NCBI GenBank assembly: GCA_965237995.1
Contig: CBDEGO010000006.1
Coordinates: 372,001-436,000 of the forward strand
DNA: 64,000 bases
Direction: 5' to 3'
Source: JAAELZ01 sp965237995
Lineage (GTDB): Bacteria; Pseudomonadota; Gammaproteobacteria; Arenicellales; Poriferihabitantaceae
Of this stretch, positions 25,820 to 35,413 are shown one piece after another; the stretch's first letter is position 1, and every line of letters starts with the position of its first letter. The notes below the pieces were generated by a model. That model did not search any database and was not told the origin of the DNA. It saw only the letters and a list, made by a program, of their open reading frames with translations. A program made the position numbers and the translations under genes.

Positions 25820-27040
25820 ATGTCACTTCGCCTAAACCTTAGCACAGGGTTAGTTAAGTCGTTTTATCTTGCTTGCTTTTTGGTGATTAGCTCTGGGCTT
25901 GTATTTGCCGACGAGAACCAAGAACTACAGCAAGTTAAGAAGCAACTTAAGCAAGTAAATAAAAAGCTAAAGGGCGCAAAATCTAAGCGTAATAAGACCC
26001 AATCTAGTTTAGAAGCGATAGAGCGAGATATCGCAGAGCGCACACTTAGACAAACGCGTACCCGCACTAAACTCGCCGAGATAGAGCTAGAGTCAGCAAA
26101 ACTAATAGTGAAGCAAGACGCGCTCCATGTAGAACACACAGCGGCTATGCAGGCTGTGGAGAAACTACTGGTTGCAACCTATATGATGGGCCGGCAAAGC
26201 GGTCTCAAAAGATTGCTCTCTCAAGAAGACCCAGCTCAAATTAGCCGGTTGACCCGATACGCCAATTACATAGCTAACTCGCAAAAAGCCTTGATAGATA
26301 AAACTAAAACCCTCACCGCCGAGCTCAGTGCTTTGGAAGCAAATTTAGCTGGGAGAGAACGGCAACTGAGTAAGTTAAATACGGTCTTAGAAAAAGATCA
26401 GGTCTACCTCAATCAACTCAAAAATAATCGCATTAGTAAAATAGAGGAGTTGGAAACTCATATTGCTGGGCACGCCGAAAAGGCAAGTGCTTTAAAGGAG
26501 CGTGAACAACGGCTTGCTTCCGTATTGAACGAGCTGGCAAAACGACGTGCTAACCAGTTGAAGCAAGCAAAAAAACAGGTAAAGGCTAACCCCAAGCCTA
26601 AGAAAGGGGCAGTAGTCTCATCTAAACCTAAAAAGCAGTCCACAAAGCTTTATACTGCCACTAGATCTCTACCCTTGCCCGCTAAGGCTAAGTTGGCGGC
26701 GCGGTTTGGGCAAAAACGAGCAGAATCTGGTTTGCCATGGCGCGGCGTATTGTTACGCGGTTCTGCGGGTAGCGATGTGCGCGCAATCGCTGCCGGAGAA
26801 GTCGTCTACGCAGATTGGTTGACCGGCTACGGTCAGTTAATTATTGTTGATCATGGAAACGAATTAATGAGCTTATACGGCCACAATAGCTCGTTAAACA
26901 AAGTGGTTGGAGATCAAGTTCAGCAAAACGATTTACTTGCAAATATGGGTGATACGGCGGGTTTACGTTCCGCAGCTTTATATTTTGAAATTCGCCACCG
27001 CGGTGAACCGCAAGATCCGCTAAAATGGTGCAAAGCCTAG
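25820..27040 (+). CDS. envC: Murein hydrolase activator EnvC
   Basis: A 406-residue periplasmic division factor that activates the amidases AmiA/AmiB. After a signal sequence (cleavage about residue 30) comes a long coiled coil (about 31-245), rich in Lys, Gln, Arg and Leu, and a C-terminal LytM domain (about 290-405; LLRGSAGSDVRAIAAGEVVYADWLTGYGQLIIVDHGNELMSLYGHN). The final HFE motif is replaced (ALYFEIRHRG), so it is catalytically degenerate, as EnvC is. It is followed after 21 bases by ctp and so forms the usual envC-ctp pair. Confidence 0.92.
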   Translation: MSLRLNLSTGLVKSFYLACFLVISSGLVFADENQELQQVKKQLKQVNKKLKGAKSKRNKTQSSLEAIERDIAERTLRQTRTRTKLAEIELESAKLIVKQDALHVEHTAAMQAVEKLLVATYMMGRQSGLKRLLSQEDPAQISRLTRYANYIANSQKALIDKTKTLTAELSALEANLAGRERQLSKLNTVLEKDQVYLNQLKNNRISKIEELETHIAGHAEKASALKEREQRLASVLNELAKRRANQLKQAKKQVKANPKPKKGAVVSSKPKKQSTKLYTATRSLPLPAKAKLAARFGQKRAESGLPWRGVLLRGSAGSDVRAIAAGEVVYADWLTGYGQLIIVDHGNELMSLYGHNSSLNKVVGDQVQQNDLLANMGDTAGLRSAALYFEIRHRGEPQDPLKWCKA

Positions 27041-27061
27041 GCCTTAGTTAATGTAACGAAA

Positions 27062-28384
27062 ATGATGATTAAACCAAACTTTAAACAATGCATTAGTTCA
27101 CTCGCAGTTGCGGTAATTACTGCGTCTTCGCTGAACGTAAATGCCCAAGACGAAGCAGCCAGCAAAAGCAAACTGCCGCTAGAAGAAATTCAGATGTTTG
27201 CGCAAGTATTTAGCAAAATAAAAAGTGATTATGTCGATGCGGTAGACGAAAAAAAGATGCTACGCGATGCTATTAACGGCATGCTCGCCGGCTTAGACCC
27301 GCACTCCGCTTTCTTAGAGAAAAGTGCCTTCAAGGAAATGCGAATTGATACCAATGGGGAGTTTGGCGGTGTCGGCATTGAAGTTTCAACTGAAAAAGGT
27401 GTGGTGCGCGTAGTCTCACCCATTGAAGATACGCCTGCTGATAGGGCCGGTGTAGAAGCAGGTGACTTCATTTTAAAAATAGATGGTAAATCGATTTCTG
27501 GGCTTAGTTTGAGCGAGTCTATTGAAAAAATGCGCGGCGAGGTAGGCAGCCCGATTACGCTGACAATTAGCCGCGAAGGAGTGGATAAACCGTTTGATAT
27601 TGAAATTGTACGAGATCTGATTCAGTTAACGAGTGTCAAAACCCGCGATCTTGGTTCTCCTGGCTATGCATATATGCGTGTAACCGCATTTCAAGGTACC
27701 AGCGCCCAAATATTGCACAAAAAAATACAAGCGTTTAAAGATAAACAAACGGTGAAAGGTTTGATCCTAGACTTACGCAATAATCCGGGAGGGGTATTAA
27801 CCGGGGCAGTTGATGTTAGCGATTTATTTTTACAAAGTGGAGTAGATATCGTCGCAACGCATGGTCGAACCGAAGACAGTGAGACTAATTTTAAAGCGGA
27901 TTCGGGCGATATTATTGATGGGGCACCCATGGTGGTTTTAGTCAACAATGGTTCTGCATCCGCCTCCGAGATCGTTGCTGGGGCGCTGCAAGACCATGGC
28001 AGGGCGATTATTTTAGGCACCACCTCTTTTGGCAAAGGCTCGGTTCAAACGATTTCTCCGTTGCCTAGTGGTTCCGGCTTAAAGCTCACTACCGCGAGAT
28101 ATTACACGCCAGATGGCCGCTCTATTCAAGAAACGGGTATCGAGCCAGATATTATTTCACAGCGCTCAGAGCTAATTCATAATGAAGCTCAGCGCTTACG
28201 GGAAGTTGATTTAGACCGACACTTAGTTAACGAACAAAACGACGTTGAAAAGGAGGTCACAGCGCAAGAGGACGTAAACCCAACAGCAGAATGGCTGGCT
28301 AAGGATTCGCAATTGCGCGAAGCACTAAATCTGCTTAAAGGCATTAATTTAACAACCCTAAACAACCATAAAAAAGCCGGCTAA
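27062..28384 (+). CDS. ctpA: S41 family C-terminal processing peptidase
   Basis: A 440-residue serine protease of the CtpA/Prc type, exported by an N-terminal signal (cleavage about residue 28). A PDZ domain (about 85-170, GEFGGVGIEVSTEKG with EDTPADRAGVEAGDFILKIDGKSI) precedes the S41 domain (about 175-365). The catalytic serine is in NNGSASASEIVAGALQDHGRAIILG and the catalytic lysine in TTSFGKGSVQT. Such proteases trim periplasmic proteins. Translation ends within the loop of the terminator hairpin at 28373-28394. It is downstream of envC and shares its transcript. Confidence 0.94.
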   Translation: MMIKPNFKQCISSLAVAVITASSLNVNAQDEAASKSKLPLEEIQMFAQVFSKIKSDYVDAVDEKKMLRDAINGMLAGLDPHSAFLEKSAFKEMRIDTNGEFGGVGIEVSTEKGVVRVVSPIEDTPADRAGVEAGDFILKIDGKSISGLSLSESIEKMRGEVGSPITLTISREGVDKPFDIEIVRDLIQLTSVKTRDLGSPGYAYMRVTAFQGTSAQILHKKIQAFKDKQTVKGLILDLRNNPGGVLTGAVDVSDLFLQSGVDIVATHGRTEDSETNFKADSGDIIDGAPMVVLVNNGSASASEIVAGALQDHGRAIILGTTSFGKGSVQTISPLPSGSGLKLTTARYYTPDGRSIQETGIEPDIISQRSELIHNEAQRLREVDLDRHLVNEQNDVEKEVTAQEDVNPTAEWLAKDSQLREALNLLKGINLTTLNNHKKAG

Positions 28385-28394
28385 TGCCGGCTTT
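28373..28394. terminator. Bidirectional terminator overlapping the ctp stop codon
   Basis: Perfect stem AAAGCCGGC (28373-28381) and GCCGGCTTT (28386-28394) with a 4-base loop. The ctp stop codon TAA (28382-28384) is in the loop. The T run is better on the minus strand (five consecutive As on the plus strand before the stem), so it also ends the converging gltA transcript. Confidence 0.85.
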
Positions 28395-28430
28395 AAAAAG
28401 ACCTGAGTACTTTAAGGCGATCAACTCAAA

Positions 28431-29810
28431 CTAGGCCTTTTTATTCGACCAAAAACGCGACCAACTTACGCTGTTTTTTTGGTGTCCACGGGTATCTTCA
28501 GCGGTGTAATCACGTTGTGTATGACCAACGTACAATTGCCGAGGGCGACCAATCTTTTGATCTGGGTCAATCAGCATTTCTTTCCAGTGAGACAGCCACC
28601 CTACCGTACGCCCAATGGCGAACATCGCGGTAAACATATTAGTCGGTAGACCAATCGCATTAAGAATGATGCCAGAGTAAAAATCGACATTCGGGTATAA
28701 GTTCTTCTCAATAAAGTAAGGGTCTTTAAGTGCTATCTCCTCGAGCTTCATCGCAAGCTCCATACGTGGGTCATTGACCCCTAGCGAGTCGAGAATTTCG
28801 TGCGCTGACTCACGCATGACTTGCGCGCGCGGGTCAAAGTTTTTGTATACACGGTGACCAAAGCCCATCAGGCGAAAGTCATCTTTTTTATCTTTAGCCT
28901 TAGCAACATACTTATCTATGTTTTTTACGCTGCCGATTTCGTCTAACATTTTCAATACGGCTTCATTTGCGCCACCATGTGCTGGACCCCATAAAGAAGC
29001 AATGCCAGAAGCGATGCATGCAAACGGATTAGCACCAGAAGAACCTGCAAGTCGCACGGTTGAAGTCGATGCATTTTGCTCGTGATCGGCATGTAAAATC
29101 AGAAACCGATCAATCGCTTTGGAGATAACGGGATTGATTTCGTAATCCTGGTTCGGCATGGAGAACATCATGTTCATCAAGTTTTCCGAATAGCTCAGTT
29201 CAGCGCGAGGAGACGGAAAGGGCAGACCCAAAGAGTAGCGATACGCATAGGCCGCGATAGTGGGCATTTTCGCGATCATACGATGTGCGGCTAAGCGACG
29301 TTGCTCGATATCGTTTATATCGGTGCTGTCATGGTAAAACGCAGACAAAGCGCCTACGACACCAACCATAATGGCCATCGGGTGCGCACTGCGCATAAAG
29401 CCACGGTAAAACGTAGTTAACTGCTCATGCAACATGGAATGAGAGTCAATGTCCGCAATAAACTGCGCTTTTTCTTCTGGCTTAGGCAGCTCACCGTAAA
29501 GTAACAAATAGCAGGTTTCCATATAATCTGATTTTTCTGCCAATTGCTCGATCGGGTACCCTCGATACAATAACTGACCTTTACCACCATCGATGTAGGT
29601 AATGGTCGATGTACAAGAAGCGGTTGAGGTGAAACCTGGGTCATAGGTGAACATTTTGGATTCACCATAAAATTTACGAATGTCCACGACATCGGGGCCG
29701 ATTGAAGCTTGGCGGATATCCATATCCCACTGCCCGTCAGTGCCTTTACGGTCGATGTTTACACTATCAATGATCTCTGATTCTAAATTTGGACTATCGT
29801 TTTTCGTCAT
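28431..29810 (-). CDS. gltA: Citrate synthase (type II)
   Basis: Condenses oxaloacetate and acetyl-CoA to citrate at the entry of the TCA cycle. The 459-residue product has the catalytic residues in HADHEQNASTSTVR, MGFGHRVYKNFDPRA and the aspartate of NVDFYSGIILNAIG. I start at the ATG at 29810, which has AGAGAAA eight bases upstream, rather than at the upstream ATG at 29861 whose extra 17 residues do not fit the family. Length exceeds E. coli GltA (427) by a slightly longer N-terminus, typical of the NADH-sensitive gammaproteobacterial type. It converges on ctp. Confidence 0.96.
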   Translation of the reverse strand: MTKNDSPNLESEIIDSVNIDRKGTDGQWDMDIRQASIGPDVVDIRKFYGESKMFTYDPGFTSTASCTSTITYIDGGKGQLLYRGYPIEQLAEKSDYMETCYLLLYGELPKPEEKAQFIADIDSHSMLHEQLTTFYRGFMRSAHPMAIMVGVVGALSAFYHDSTDINDIEQRRLAAHRMIAKMPTIAAYAYRYSLGLPFPSPRAELSYSENLMNMMFSMPNQDYEINPVISKAIDRFLILHADHEQNASTSTVRLAGSSGANPFACIASGIASLWGPAHGGANEAVLKMLDEIGSVKNIDKYVAKAKDKKDDFRLMGFGHRVYKNFDPRAQVMRESAHEILDSLGVNDPRMELAMKLEEIALKDPYFIEKNLYPNVDFYSGIILNAIGLPTNMFTAMFAIGRTVGWLSHWKEMLIDPDQKIGRPRQLYVGHTQRDYTAEDTRGHQKNSVSWSRFWSNKKA

Positions 29811-30100
29811 AATATTTCTCTTTTTGTAACTTTTTATTTCATTAATCCTATGAATTTTCACAGCGGTGAATTTCCTTTTTTACGCAGTAAAAGCTAGAAC
29901 TAATCGACACTTTAACTCTTAAAGTTTGCTGGTACATATCATCTTGATATCGGTATATAGTAATGCGCTGGTAGCCCAATATCTATTTTTTAGACCGCAA
30001 TTGATTTAATCCGTTTATTTGAATTTTACACTAGTTTAAACTTATCAAATTCATTCATATCATAAGCGTTACTTATAAAAAATGCAGTTAGGACTAAACG

Positions 30101-30964
30101 ATGTATAGCAAATTTAATTTGAGCACCAAGATAGGCGATTTGAACGCCTTGCGCAATCAGACTTTAGATAGCTCGCATAATGTACTCGCTGTTCATGGTT
30201 GGTTAGATAATTGTGCAAGCTTTATTCCACTTATGCCGCATTTGCAAGCGTTCAACTTGGTGGCGGTTGATCTTCCTGGTCACGGACTGAGTGAATGGAG
30301 TATCGATCACCGCTTTGGTTACTTTACGGATTTTGTAAACAATTTAGACCATATTTTAGATGCGCTTGAGTGGCAAGAGTGTCACTTAATTGGCCACTCA
30401 ATGGGGGCAGGGGTAAGTTGCCTTTATACCGCTTGCAAGCCTAAGCGCGTTAAGTCGCTAAGTATGATTGATTTGCTGGGCCCCTTAAGTAGCCCAGCTA
30501 AAGACGCACATAAAAAATTAACGACCGCTTTAAACGACTATGCAAGCTGGGACCCAAACCGTGGCCGATTCTTTGATGACATTGATACTGCGACAAAAGC
30601 TAGAATGAAGGGCAGCGCTTTTGCGTTAAGTTATGAACACTCTAAACTCATCATGCAACATGCGTTAAAAGAAACTGAGCAAGGCTTGCGACTTATGAGC
30701 GACCCGCGTTTGAAATTTGCCTCACCGTTTTCATTCACCGAACAACAAGTGCTATCTTTCATAAAGCAAATTAAACAACCGGCGTTGGTGGCTTATGCCA
30801 GTGATGGTATTTTGAATAATTTAACAACAACGCAAAAACGACTCGCGAGCTATCATAACTTGACTAGGGTTGACTTAAAAGGGGGTCACTACGTACATAT
30901 GGAGCAAGCTGATGCGGTAGGTCAAGCCATCACCCAGTTAATTAACTCAACCGACAAGCCTTAA
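30101..30964 (+). CDS. Alpha/beta hydrolase
   Basis: A 287-residue alpha/beta-hydrolase fold protein. The oxyanion HGWLDNCASF, nucleophile elbow GHSMGAG (S at about residue 101) and late histidine GGHYVHMEQ form the expected catalytic set. It resembles bacterial serine hydrolase-like proteins without an assigned substrate. The gene ends exactly one base before the end of the convergent flippase-like gene. It has its own ribosome site (TTAGGAC) and probably its own promoter in the 290 bases before it, where I see no other gene. Confidence 0.85.
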   Translation: MYSKFNLSTKIGDLNALRNQTLDSSHNVLAVHGWLDNCASFIPLMPHLQAFNLVAVDLPGHGLSEWSIDHRFGYFTDFVNNLDHILDALEWQECHLIGHSMGAGVSCLYTACKPKRVKSLSMIDLLGPLSSPAKDAHKKLTTALNDYASWDPNRGRFFDDIDTATKARMKGSAFALSYEHSKLIMQHALKETEQGLRLMSDPRLKFASPFSFTEQQVLSFIKQIKQPALVAYASDGILNNLTTTQKRLASYHNLTRVDLKGGHYVHMEQADAVGQAITQLINSTDKP

Positions 30965-31960
30965 CTACGGCGTTTTAATGTCACTCATTCTTGTGCCTGA
31001 ACTATCTGGGTCGTTATAACGCCGGCTAAGAAACACCACGCCACCTAGTACGCCTTGCGCCAATATCATACCGAAGGAGATAAAAGAAAAGGCTAGAGCT
31101 TGTTCGCTCGGAACCGAAAATAGTCCAAAAAAGAACACGAATATGGATTCGCGCAGGCCAACTCCGTTAATCGAGATAGGTAATACCATAATCAAGAAAG
31201 AGAGCGGAATAATAATAAACATCGCCAAGGTAGGAATATCGATATTTAACGCCTTGGCGATCAAGATACAATGGATAACGACATTCGCCTGTAACAACAA
31301 AGACAACCCTACTGCCTTTAACAATACATCACGTCGGCCTTTAAATAAACTAAACCCGTCGTAAACTTTATCGAGCACCTTGTAAGCAATTTTAAATAGT
31401 GGGTTTGGTCGATCAAAAAACTTTAGCAATACAGCACCGCCGTTACCGAAGATAATCCAAGTGAGTAAACCCATGCCTAGACAGGTGCCAAGTAAGAACA
31501 ACCGAAGTAAAGGGATTTGATCAGCGACTTGCTTAGCAAAGACAGACACAATTAAACATAGCAATAACAGAGCTGAAAGCCCTATCACTCTATCAATGAA
31601 CACCACGGCAATCGCTCTAGACTTACCTGCTCCTAGGCGATAGCTGTCGTACATACGATAAGCATCACCACCAATGGTAGAAGGAAGAAAATTGTTAAAA
31701 AAGATTGAGATCGAAAACGACTGTATGAGTACTTTCAAGGAGGCCGGTACTTCTAAAGCACCCAAAAGTAATTGCCATCGCTTTGCCGTAATGAAATAGC
31801 CCACAAAAAAGATTAAAAACGCAACGACCAACAATGGAACGTCAGCTTGTTTAATCGTAAGCCAGATTTTGGCTAAATCTGCTTGGGCTAATAGCCAAGT
31901 GATTAAACCTAAAGAGATGGCTATTTTCGCAATAACCAGTAGCGTGTTTTTGAGCTTCAT
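30965..31960 (-). CDS. Flippase-like / lysylphosphatidylglycerol synthase transmembrane domain protein
   Basis: A 331-residue inner-membrane protein with about eight helices. It carries the UPF0104/YbhN-type pattern (FITAKRWQLLLGAL, FLPSTIGGDAYRMYDSYRLGAGKSRAIAVVFIDRVIGL, and LPISINGVGLRESIFVFFFG). Such domains are related to the membrane part of MprF and often occur with glycan or lipid biosynthesis genes. Its start overlaps the acyltransferase stop by 4 bases, so it is the last gene of the asnB operon. Confidence 0.88.
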   Translation of the reverse strand: MKLKNTLLVIAKIAISLGLITWLLAQADLAKIWLTIKQADVPLLVVAFLIFFVGYFITAKRWQLLLGALEVPASLKVLIQSFSISIFFNNFLPSTIGGDAYRMYDSYRLGAGKSRAIAVVFIDRVIGLSALLLLCLIVSVFAKQVADQIPLLRLFLLGTCLGMGLLTWIIFGNGGAVLLKFFDRPNPLFKIAYKVLDKVYDGFSLFKGRRDVLLKAVGLSLLLQANVVIHCILIAKALNIDIPTLAMFIIIPLSFLIMVLPISINGVGLRESIFVFFFGLFSVPSEQALAFSFISFGMILAQGVLGGVVFLSRRYNDPDSSGTRMSDIKTP

Positions 31961-32706
31961 GCCTCGCGACTTTTAATTACTTTGGCTGGCACGCCACCTA
32001 CAATTTGCTTGGTTAGCACCGCTTTGTTCACTACAGCACCTGCCGCAGCAATTGAGCCTTCACCCATCAGCACATCACCTAACACGGTAACATGACCGCC
32101 TAACCAGACGTTGTTGCCTAAATGACACCCCGTATCTGCCCGAATGCCTTGCTCCATAATAGGCACATCAAGTTGATCGATATTGTAAGTTCCGCCGCCC
32201 ACTAAATAACAGGCTGGCCCAATAATGCACTGATCTCCAATAGTGGTTGGGCAGGCATTAGTCGACTGAACAACCGTTTGCGCGCCTAAGCCCGTTTTAG
32301 CCCCTATCGTGATCGTGCCTCCTTTGGCTGACAGCGAAACGCTATTCGCTAGCATGACGTCGTTGCCAATGGTAATCGCTTCGTCAACGGCATCGTTTCT
32401 GGCATCTAATATGCACCCTTCGCTAACAACCACATTGTCGCCCAGTACAATACGGCCTGGATGGCGCAATGTGATGCCCCGCCCAAACTGAACCCCTTTA
32501 CCGCATTGTTTAAACATACGCGGCCAGAATATTTTACGCAGCACCAAACCTACCGCACCCGGCACCACGGCAAACCATGCACAAATCTCATAATAAAGCA
32601 TGTCGAGCCACGAGCTAGACCCTACCATTACTGCTTGATACTTTTTAAGAGCAGATCCATCACCCGTTATCGCTTTTTGTGTTTTTTGATTGGGTTCAGT
32701 ACTCAT
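31957..32706 (-). CDS. Left-handed beta-helix acyltransferase (hexapeptide repeat)
   Basis: A 249-residue acyltransferase with hexapeptide repeats in the CysE/LacA/LpxA superfamily. Repeats such as IVLGDNVVVSEGC, ITIGNDVMLANSV, ITIGAKTGLGAQ and CHLGNNVWLGGHVTVLGDVLMGEGS, ending in AVVNKAVLTKQIVGGVPAKVIKSR, are typical of O-acetyltransferases acting on sugars. It overlaps both neighbours by 4 bases (32703-32706 and 31957-31960), so it lies in the middle of a translationally coupled operon with asnB and the flippase-like protein. The acceptor is unknown. Confidence 0.9.
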   Translation of the reverse strand: MSTEPNQKTQKAITGDGSALKKYQAVMVGSSSWLDMLYYEICAWFAVVPGAVGLVLRKIFWPRMFKQCGKGVQFGRGITLRHPGRIVLGDNVVVSEGCILDARNDAVDEAITIGNDVMLANSVSLSAKGGTITIGAKTGLGAQTVVQSTNACPTTIGDQCIIGPACYLVGGGTYNIDQLDVPIMEQGIRADTGCHLGNNVWLGGHVTVLGDVLMGEGSIAAAGAVVNKAVLTKQIVGGVPAKVIKSREA

Positions 32707-34637
32707 GCGCGCATTAGTCTTTCGGTGAGTGATTGCATGTCTTCGATACTTTGTTCTTCAAAATACTGACGATACCACAGCTCTAAATTGAGCAAAATCC
32801 ATAACCTAAAATTGTGATCAGACTGTCCGCTCAAGTGTTCTTCCAAATAACGGTCAATGGTTTCTTTACGAAAAATGCCCAGCTCGACAAAGCGAGATTC
32901 AGCAAACAAATTACGTAAAAATTTATTTAAGTCCGTACGCATCCAACGCGCAATCGGAAAGCCAAATCCTTGTTTTTCTCGGTAGATCAGCTCTTTAGGC
33001 AAATATCGCGAAGCCGTTTTCTTGAGCACGTGTTTTAAGTCACGGCCCTTTAATTTCATATTCGCGGGAATACTCGCCGCGAATTCAACCAACTTAGCGT
33101 CGACCAGTGGCGCCCTGCTTTCTAATGAATGGGCCATGGTCATACGGTCAGCTATCATCAGTAGATGGTCTGGCATGCGTGTCATTAAATCGCTATAGAG
33201 CATCTTGTCGACTAAATCATTAACGTTATCAGCGTTAAAAAACTGCAGCACTTTGTCGGGCGAATCTCTATCAGTTATTTGCGAGAGCGCTTCTGTGGTG
33301 AATAAATCTTCTTTGGCTTCCTGCGTGAAACGCAAGAACGTCATGCTCTGCACATAGCGCTCACCACTTTGATAGAACGACATATCTTGCAACCAGCGCA
33401 CTTTTTGCGCGATAGACTTATACCCAAAGTTATCAGGTACCATATTGATCATTCTGCCAAACACTTGCTTGCGCAACCATGCTGGCATCATGGAATAATA
33501 TTCGGCTAATTGCTGACCAGCAAAGCGATCGTAGCCTGCGAAATTTTCATCGCCGCCATCACCTGTCATCACCACTTTTACGTGCTGGCTGGCGAGCTTT
33601 GACACCAAGTAAACGCCCACTCCAAAGGGGTCGGATGGTTCATCCATATGGTGAATCATCTTAGGGATAAGGTGGATTAAATCCGCGCTAACCACTTTTT
33701 CGTGACCTTCCATACCATATTTATCAACCACCATACGCGCCCAAGGTAGCTCATTAAAACCGGCTTCTTTCACGCCGATAGAAAACACCGGCACCTTTTG
33801 CTCGCCTAACTCGGCCATCATCGCCGAAATGGTGCTAGAGTCAATGCCCCCACTTAAGAATGCACCAACCTGCACATCGCTTAATAAGTGAGATTTAACG
33901 GTATCTAGCAACACGCTGTTAAGCTCTTCTTCTACGTCGTCTACACTGCCCGAGTGCTTTTGGGTGAAGTCGATATCCCAATAGCGCTCTATTTGTAACT
34001 CACCTTGCTTCCAGTAGGCATGATGTCCGGCCTGTAGTTTGTGGATGCCTTTGAAAAAAGTATAATCATCAGGCACAAATCGCATCGAGATATAGTGCCA
34101 AAAGCAAGTCATATCTATTTCACGTTTGGCAGACTGCACTTCAAGCAACGCTTTAACTTCTGATGCCAAATAAATGCCGCCATCTTGGGGCATGAAAAAA
34201 ATCGGCTTTTGGCCCATATGATCACGGGCAAAAAATAATGAATTATCGCGCTTGTCCCATATGGCGAATGCAAACATCCCGCGTAGATGCTTTACGCAAT
34301 CACGGCCGTATTTTTGATACAGCGGCAGAATGACTTCGATATCGGTATGTGTTTTAAATGGGTAGCCTTCGCGTTCTAGCTCAGTGCGTAATTCAGGGCT
34401 ATTATAAATCTCCCCATTACAAGTCATCACCAAGTTGCCGCTGTCATCAAGAATAGGCTGATGACCACCATCAATGTCGTTAATACTTAAGCGCCGTTGC
34501 CCTAAGGAAGCGAGATCATCATGCCAAAAACCTTCATCATCTGGTCCACGGTGGGTCAGTGTTCGGGTCATGGTTTCTATTTGCGCCGCGCGGTCACGCG
34601 TTGCCTCAGTGGCGATAATGCCAGTAATACCGCACAT
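32703..34637 (-). CDS. asnB: Asparagine synthase (glutamine-hydrolysing) family
   Basis: A 644-residue amidotransferase. The class II glutaminase domain opens with the nucleophile C2 (MCGITGIIATEA) and includes LTHRGPDDEGFW, NGEIYN and HRLS-like RRLSI. The ATP-pyrophosphatase domain shows GAFLSGGIDSSTISAMM (PPi loop) and TGDGGDENFAGY. Length and operon context (acyltransferase, flippase) point to the exopolysaccharide-linked subfamily rather than to free asparagine supply; that is inference. The gene is the first of the operon, on the minus strand. Confidence 0.92.
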   Translation of the reverse strand: MCGITGIIATEATRDRAAQIETMTRTLTHRGPDDEGFWHDDLASLGQRRLSINDIDGGHQPILDDSGNLVMTCNGEIYNSPELRTELEREGYPFKTHTDIEVILPLYQKYGRDCVKHLRGMFAFAIWDKRDNSLFFARDHMGQKPIFFMPQDGGIYLASEVKALLEVQSAKREIDMTCFWHYISMRFVPDDYTFFKGIHKLQAGHHAYWKQGELQIERYWDIDFTQKHSGSVDDVEEELNSVLLDTVKSHLLSDVQVGAFLSGGIDSSTISAMMAELGEQKVPVFSIGVKEAGFNELPWARMVVDKYGMEGHEKVVSADLIHLIPKMIHHMDEPSDPFGVGVYLVSKLASQHVKVVMTGDGGDENFAGYDRFAGQQLAEYYSMMPAWLRKQVFGRMINMVPDNFGYKSIAQKVRWLQDMSFYQSGERYVQSMTFLRFTQEAKEDLFTTEALSQITDRDSPDKVLQFFNADNVNDLVDKMLYSDLMTRMPDHLLMIADRMTMAHSLESRAPLVDAKLVEFAASIPANMKLKGRDLKHVLKKTASRYLPKELIYREKQGFGFPIARWMRTDLNKFLRNLFAESRFVELGIFRKETIDRYLEEHLSGQSDHNFRLWILLNLELWYRQYFEEQSIEDMQSLTERLMRA

Positions 34638-34721
34638 AAGAATGCTAAAGGATTAAGATGCTACGTATTTTAAGGGATTGGCGATAATGCCGCTGGCTTT
34701 CTTCACTCTGCAAAGTACAGC

Positions 34722-35390
34722 CTAAAATGCAGGCAGCCCAAAATTTTCGGGTTTAAAATCTAACAAACTATCCAATATCAACGTCGCTTCGCTATAACGT
34801 GATTTATCCATATTGGAATCAGGCACTGCCACGACAGGCATATTGGCAGCAAGACCCGCGGCTAAACCTGAAGGGGCGTCTTCAAAAACTAAACTAGAGC
34901 TTGCCTCTGCGCCAATTAGGCTGGCGGCAACATTAAATAAGTCTGGTGCGGGTTTACCTTTCTCCACCTGTGGGTGATCACTGGTTACTACAGCGTCAAA
35001 AAGATCGAACCAAGCCGCATGCTTCGTTCGTTTTAACTGAAACATTAACTCACTCGAACTCGTCGCAATCGCTATGGGTATCTTATGTTGATGTAAGTGT
35101 CGGATTAGCCGCTCAGCGCCTGGCAAGGCTTTGGCATTAGGAAACGCTTGTGCTAGCAGCCCATTGCGCTTTTCCAAGTATTCTTGCGGTTGGATCGGTA
35201 AATCCAGCGCGCCAACCAAATAGGTGGCTGCATCTAGTTCTGGGCGACCAATCATATTGCCCTTTACCGACCAATCGAACACTTTACCAAATTCACCGAC
35301 AATCGTCTGAGTAACCTGCGTGTAGATAATTTCAGTATCAAGCAACAAGCCGTCCATATCGAACAGCGCACTTTTTATTGTCGGGTACAT
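34722..35390 (-). CDS. HAD-family phosphatase (beta-phosphoglucomutase/pseudouridine-phosphatase-like)
   Basis: A 222-residue HAD hydrolase with the nucleophile motif FDMDGLLLDTE (D10 and D12), motif II AIATSSSE, the lysine in VEKGKPAPDLF, and motif IV VFEDAPSGLAAG. The four-helix cap after motif I is of type 1. Closest in pattern are HDHD1/YniC/YfbT-like sugar or pseudouridine phosphatases. It lies between asnB and nhaB, 84 bases from the asnB start, with no sign of a common function. Confidence 0.9.
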   Translation of the reverse strand: MYPTIKSALFDMDGLLLDTEIIYTQVTQTIVGEFGKVFDWSVKGNMIGRPELDAATYLVGALDLPIQPQEYLEKRNGLLAQAFPNAKALPGAERLIRHLHQHKIPIAIATSSSELMFQLKRTKHAAWFDLFDAVVTSDHPQVEKGKPAPDLFNVAASLIGAEASSSLVFEDAPSGLAAGLAANMPVVAVPDSNMDKSRYSEATLILDSLLDFKPENFGLPAF

Positions 35391-35413
35391 CTTATCGGTG
35401 CTACTTAAATGGC

